Positions 8,284 through 9,327 of a stretch of 9,327 nucleotides of DNA are shown piece by piece. Positions within the stretch are counted from its first letter, which is position 1; each line of letters opens with the position of its first letter. The notes under the pieces were generated by a model that did not search any database, had not been told where the DNA came from, and saw only the letters and a program-made list of their open reading frames with translations. Both the position numbers and the translations under genes were made by a program. The stretch comes from Gammaproteobacteria bacterium UBA7803. GTDB taxonomy: Bacteria > Pseudomonadota > Gammaproteobacteria > Pseudomonadales > Azotimanducaceae. Location of the stretch: positions 1 to 9,327 of the forward strand of contig DLCH01000023.1 in NCBI GenBank assembly GCA_002480525.1. The letters run 5' to 3'.

Positions 8284-9291
8284 ATGATCACGAGACTCCT
8301 GGCCCTGCTGGTTTCGATGCCGCTCGCCGCCGCCGGCTCGTTCGCCGACCCCGCCGACCTGCCCACCCCAGTCATCGACGAGTGGCAGGTGCCCTGGGAA
8401 AACACCCGCCCCCGCGACCCGGACGTCGGCCCCGACGGCGACGTCTGGTTCGTCGGCCAGCGCGGCGACTACGTGGCAGCCCTCGATCCCGACAGCGGCG
8501 GGTTCCGCCGCATCGATCTCGACGCCGGCACCGGTCCCCACAATCTGATCGTCGCCGCTGACGGCACCATCTATTACGCCGGCAATCGCGCCGCCCACAT
8601 CGGCCGGATCGACCCGGCCAGCGGCGTGATCGAAAAAATTCCCATGCCGGACGAGGGCGCCCGGGACCCGCACACCCTCGTGTTCGACGGCAACGGGCGG
8701 ATCTTCTTCACGGTGCAGGGCGGCAACATGGTGGGCCGGCTCGACCTGGCATCCGAAGACGTCACGCTGACGGACGTGCCCACGGACAATGCGCGGCCCT
8801 ACGGCATCGTCGTCGCGCCGGACGGCGCGGTGTGGGCCACGGCGTTCGGCACGAACAAGCTGCTGCGGATCGATCCGGCCAGCGTCGAGGTCGCCGAGAT
8901 CCTGCTGCCCCGGGACGAGGCACGCCCGCGTCGGCTTCAGGCGACCACGGACGGCCGCATCTGGTACGTGGATTACGCGGGCGGCGTGCTGGGTTTTCTG
9001 CATCCGGCATCCGGCATCTTCAAGGAGTACCCGGTTCCGGGCGGTCCCGACAGCCGTCCCTACGGCATGGCCGTGGACGACCGGAACATGCTCTGGTTCG
9101 TCGAGTCGGGCCTGTCCCCCAACCGCCTGGTCGGGTTCGATCCGGTGACCGAATCCTTCGGCGATCCCGTGCCCGTTCCCAGCGGCGCGGGCACCGTCCG
9201 CCACATGGTCTACGACGGAGAAGCCGATGCCATCTGGTTCGGCACCGACACCAACACCATCGCCCGGGCCAGGCTGAGAGCGGCCGAGTAG
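8284..9291 (+). CDS. Secreted seven-bladed beta-propeller, streptogramin-lyase-like (Vgb family)
   Basis: This 335-aa protein has a signal peptide (MITRLLALLVSMPLAAAG, cleavage near 17-21), so it should be periplasmic. Seven blade repeats follow, each with a P-[x]n-DG-[x]-[VI][WY][FY] core, starting near residues 46, 84, 128, 171, 214, 258 and 304; examples are GPHNLIVAADGTIYYAG and RPYGIVVAPDGAVWATA, alternating with GRIDPASG-type strands. This is the fold of virginiamycin B lyase (COG4257). Known Vgb enzymes use a His/Glu/His set; H86, H130, H240 and H307 are candidates here but I cannot place them by eye, so antibiotic inactivation should not be assumed. A lactone-acting or binding role, as in other propellers, is equally possible. 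AGGAGG (8273-8278) lies 5 nt before the ATG. The frame is also open far upstream, but that stretch is a shadow of the amidohydrolase gene and the repeat. Co-transcription with the amidohydrolase is possible through the REPIN. Confidence 0.88.
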   Translation: MITRLLALLVSMPLAAAGSFADPADLPTPVIDEWQVPWENTRPRDPDVGPDGDVWFVGQRGDYVAALDPDSGGFRRIDLDAGTGPHNLIVAADGTIYYAGNRAAHIGRIDPASGVIEKIPMPDEGARDPHTLVFDGNGRIFFTVQGGNMVGRLDLASEDVTLTDVPTDNARPYGIVVAPDGAVWATAFGTNKLLRIDPASVEVAEILLPRDEARPRRLQATTDGRIWYVDYAGGVLGFLHPASGIFKEYPVPGGPDSRPYGMAVDDRNMLWFVESGLSPNRLVGFDPVTESFGDPVPVPSGAGTVRHMVYDGEADAIWFGTDTNTIARARLRAAE

Positions 9292-9304
9292 GCAAAAAGC
9301 AGGC

Positions 9305-9327
9305 AAAAAAAAGGTTCTTCGAAGGTT
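9305..9327 (-). terminator. Possible partial terminator of a minus-strand gene right of the window
   Basis: Eight A residues (9305-9312), read as U8 on the minus strand, follow GAAGAACC, which could be the closing arm of a stem whose other arm is beyond position 9327. A short palindrome, CTTCGAAG, lies at 9317-9324. A convergent gene beyond the edge is only inferred. No terminator for the propeller gene itself is visible in the 36 nt after its stop. Confidence 0.25.

Noticed and set aside
8284..9291. Annotation as the antibiotic-resistance gene vgb
   Set aside because: The fold family matches but catalytic residues cannot be assigned, and the product is exported. Assigning the symbol or resistance would overstate the evidence.
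8116..9306. A 396-aa minus-strand frame opposite the propeller gene and through the repeat
   Set aside because: It is kept open by codon bias and the stop-free repeat. It has no ribosome site or domain.

Overview
The window is a GC-rich stretch of bacterial chromosome. It most likely comes from a gammaproteobacterium, for three reasons: the TonB boxes are of the EE[IV]VV[TV]G type, both large outer-membrane receptors carry Sec signal peptides, and there are REP-type palindromes beginning TGTGGGAG. I cannot name a genus. There are four complete genes, no RNA genes, no CRISPR array and no transposase.

Left two thirds, minus strand: two large TonB-dependent outer-membrane receptors are read in the same direction, TBDT-B (3239-5971, 910 aa) upstream and TBDT-A (62-2983, 973 aa) downstream. 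They are separated by a structured 255-bp gap. Read in the direction of transcription, the gap holds a perfect 13-bp hairpin, a strong UUCG-loop terminator for TBDT-B, a nested inverted repeat, a candidate sigma70 promoter for TBDT-A, and a stem-loop at the predicted 5' end of the TBDT-A message. The two receptors are therefore probably separate transcription units. A hairpin cut by the left window edge may be the TBDT-A terminator.

Right third, plus strand: across a 291-bp divergent intergenic region lie a secreted YtcJ-like amidohydrolase (6263-8107, 614 aa) and a secreted seven-bladed beta-propeller of the streptogramin-lyase-like (Vgb) family (8284-9291, 335 aa). They are separated by 176 bp, of which 120 bp is a foldback repeat. 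The plausible joint role is uptake of an unknown substrate by the receptors with periplasmic processing by the two secreted proteins. This is inference from layout only.

The most striking content is repeat biology. The 120-bp element at 8119-8238 has perfect 26-bp inverted ends, each a REP-like hairpin, and is almost palindromic throughout (a REPIN-like doublet). It contains no stop codon in any of the six frames. A single 26-bp copy of the same REP sits inside the amidohydrolase coding sequence at 6729-6754. It keeps the frame, encodes about nine residues, and differs from the intergenic copies only by a compensatory base-pair swap. It lies in a patch of about 40 codons where glycine is almost always GGG, although GGC dominates the rest of the gene, and this patch also creates a G-quadruplex-like tract. 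The case looks like capture of a REP sequence by a protein-coding gene.
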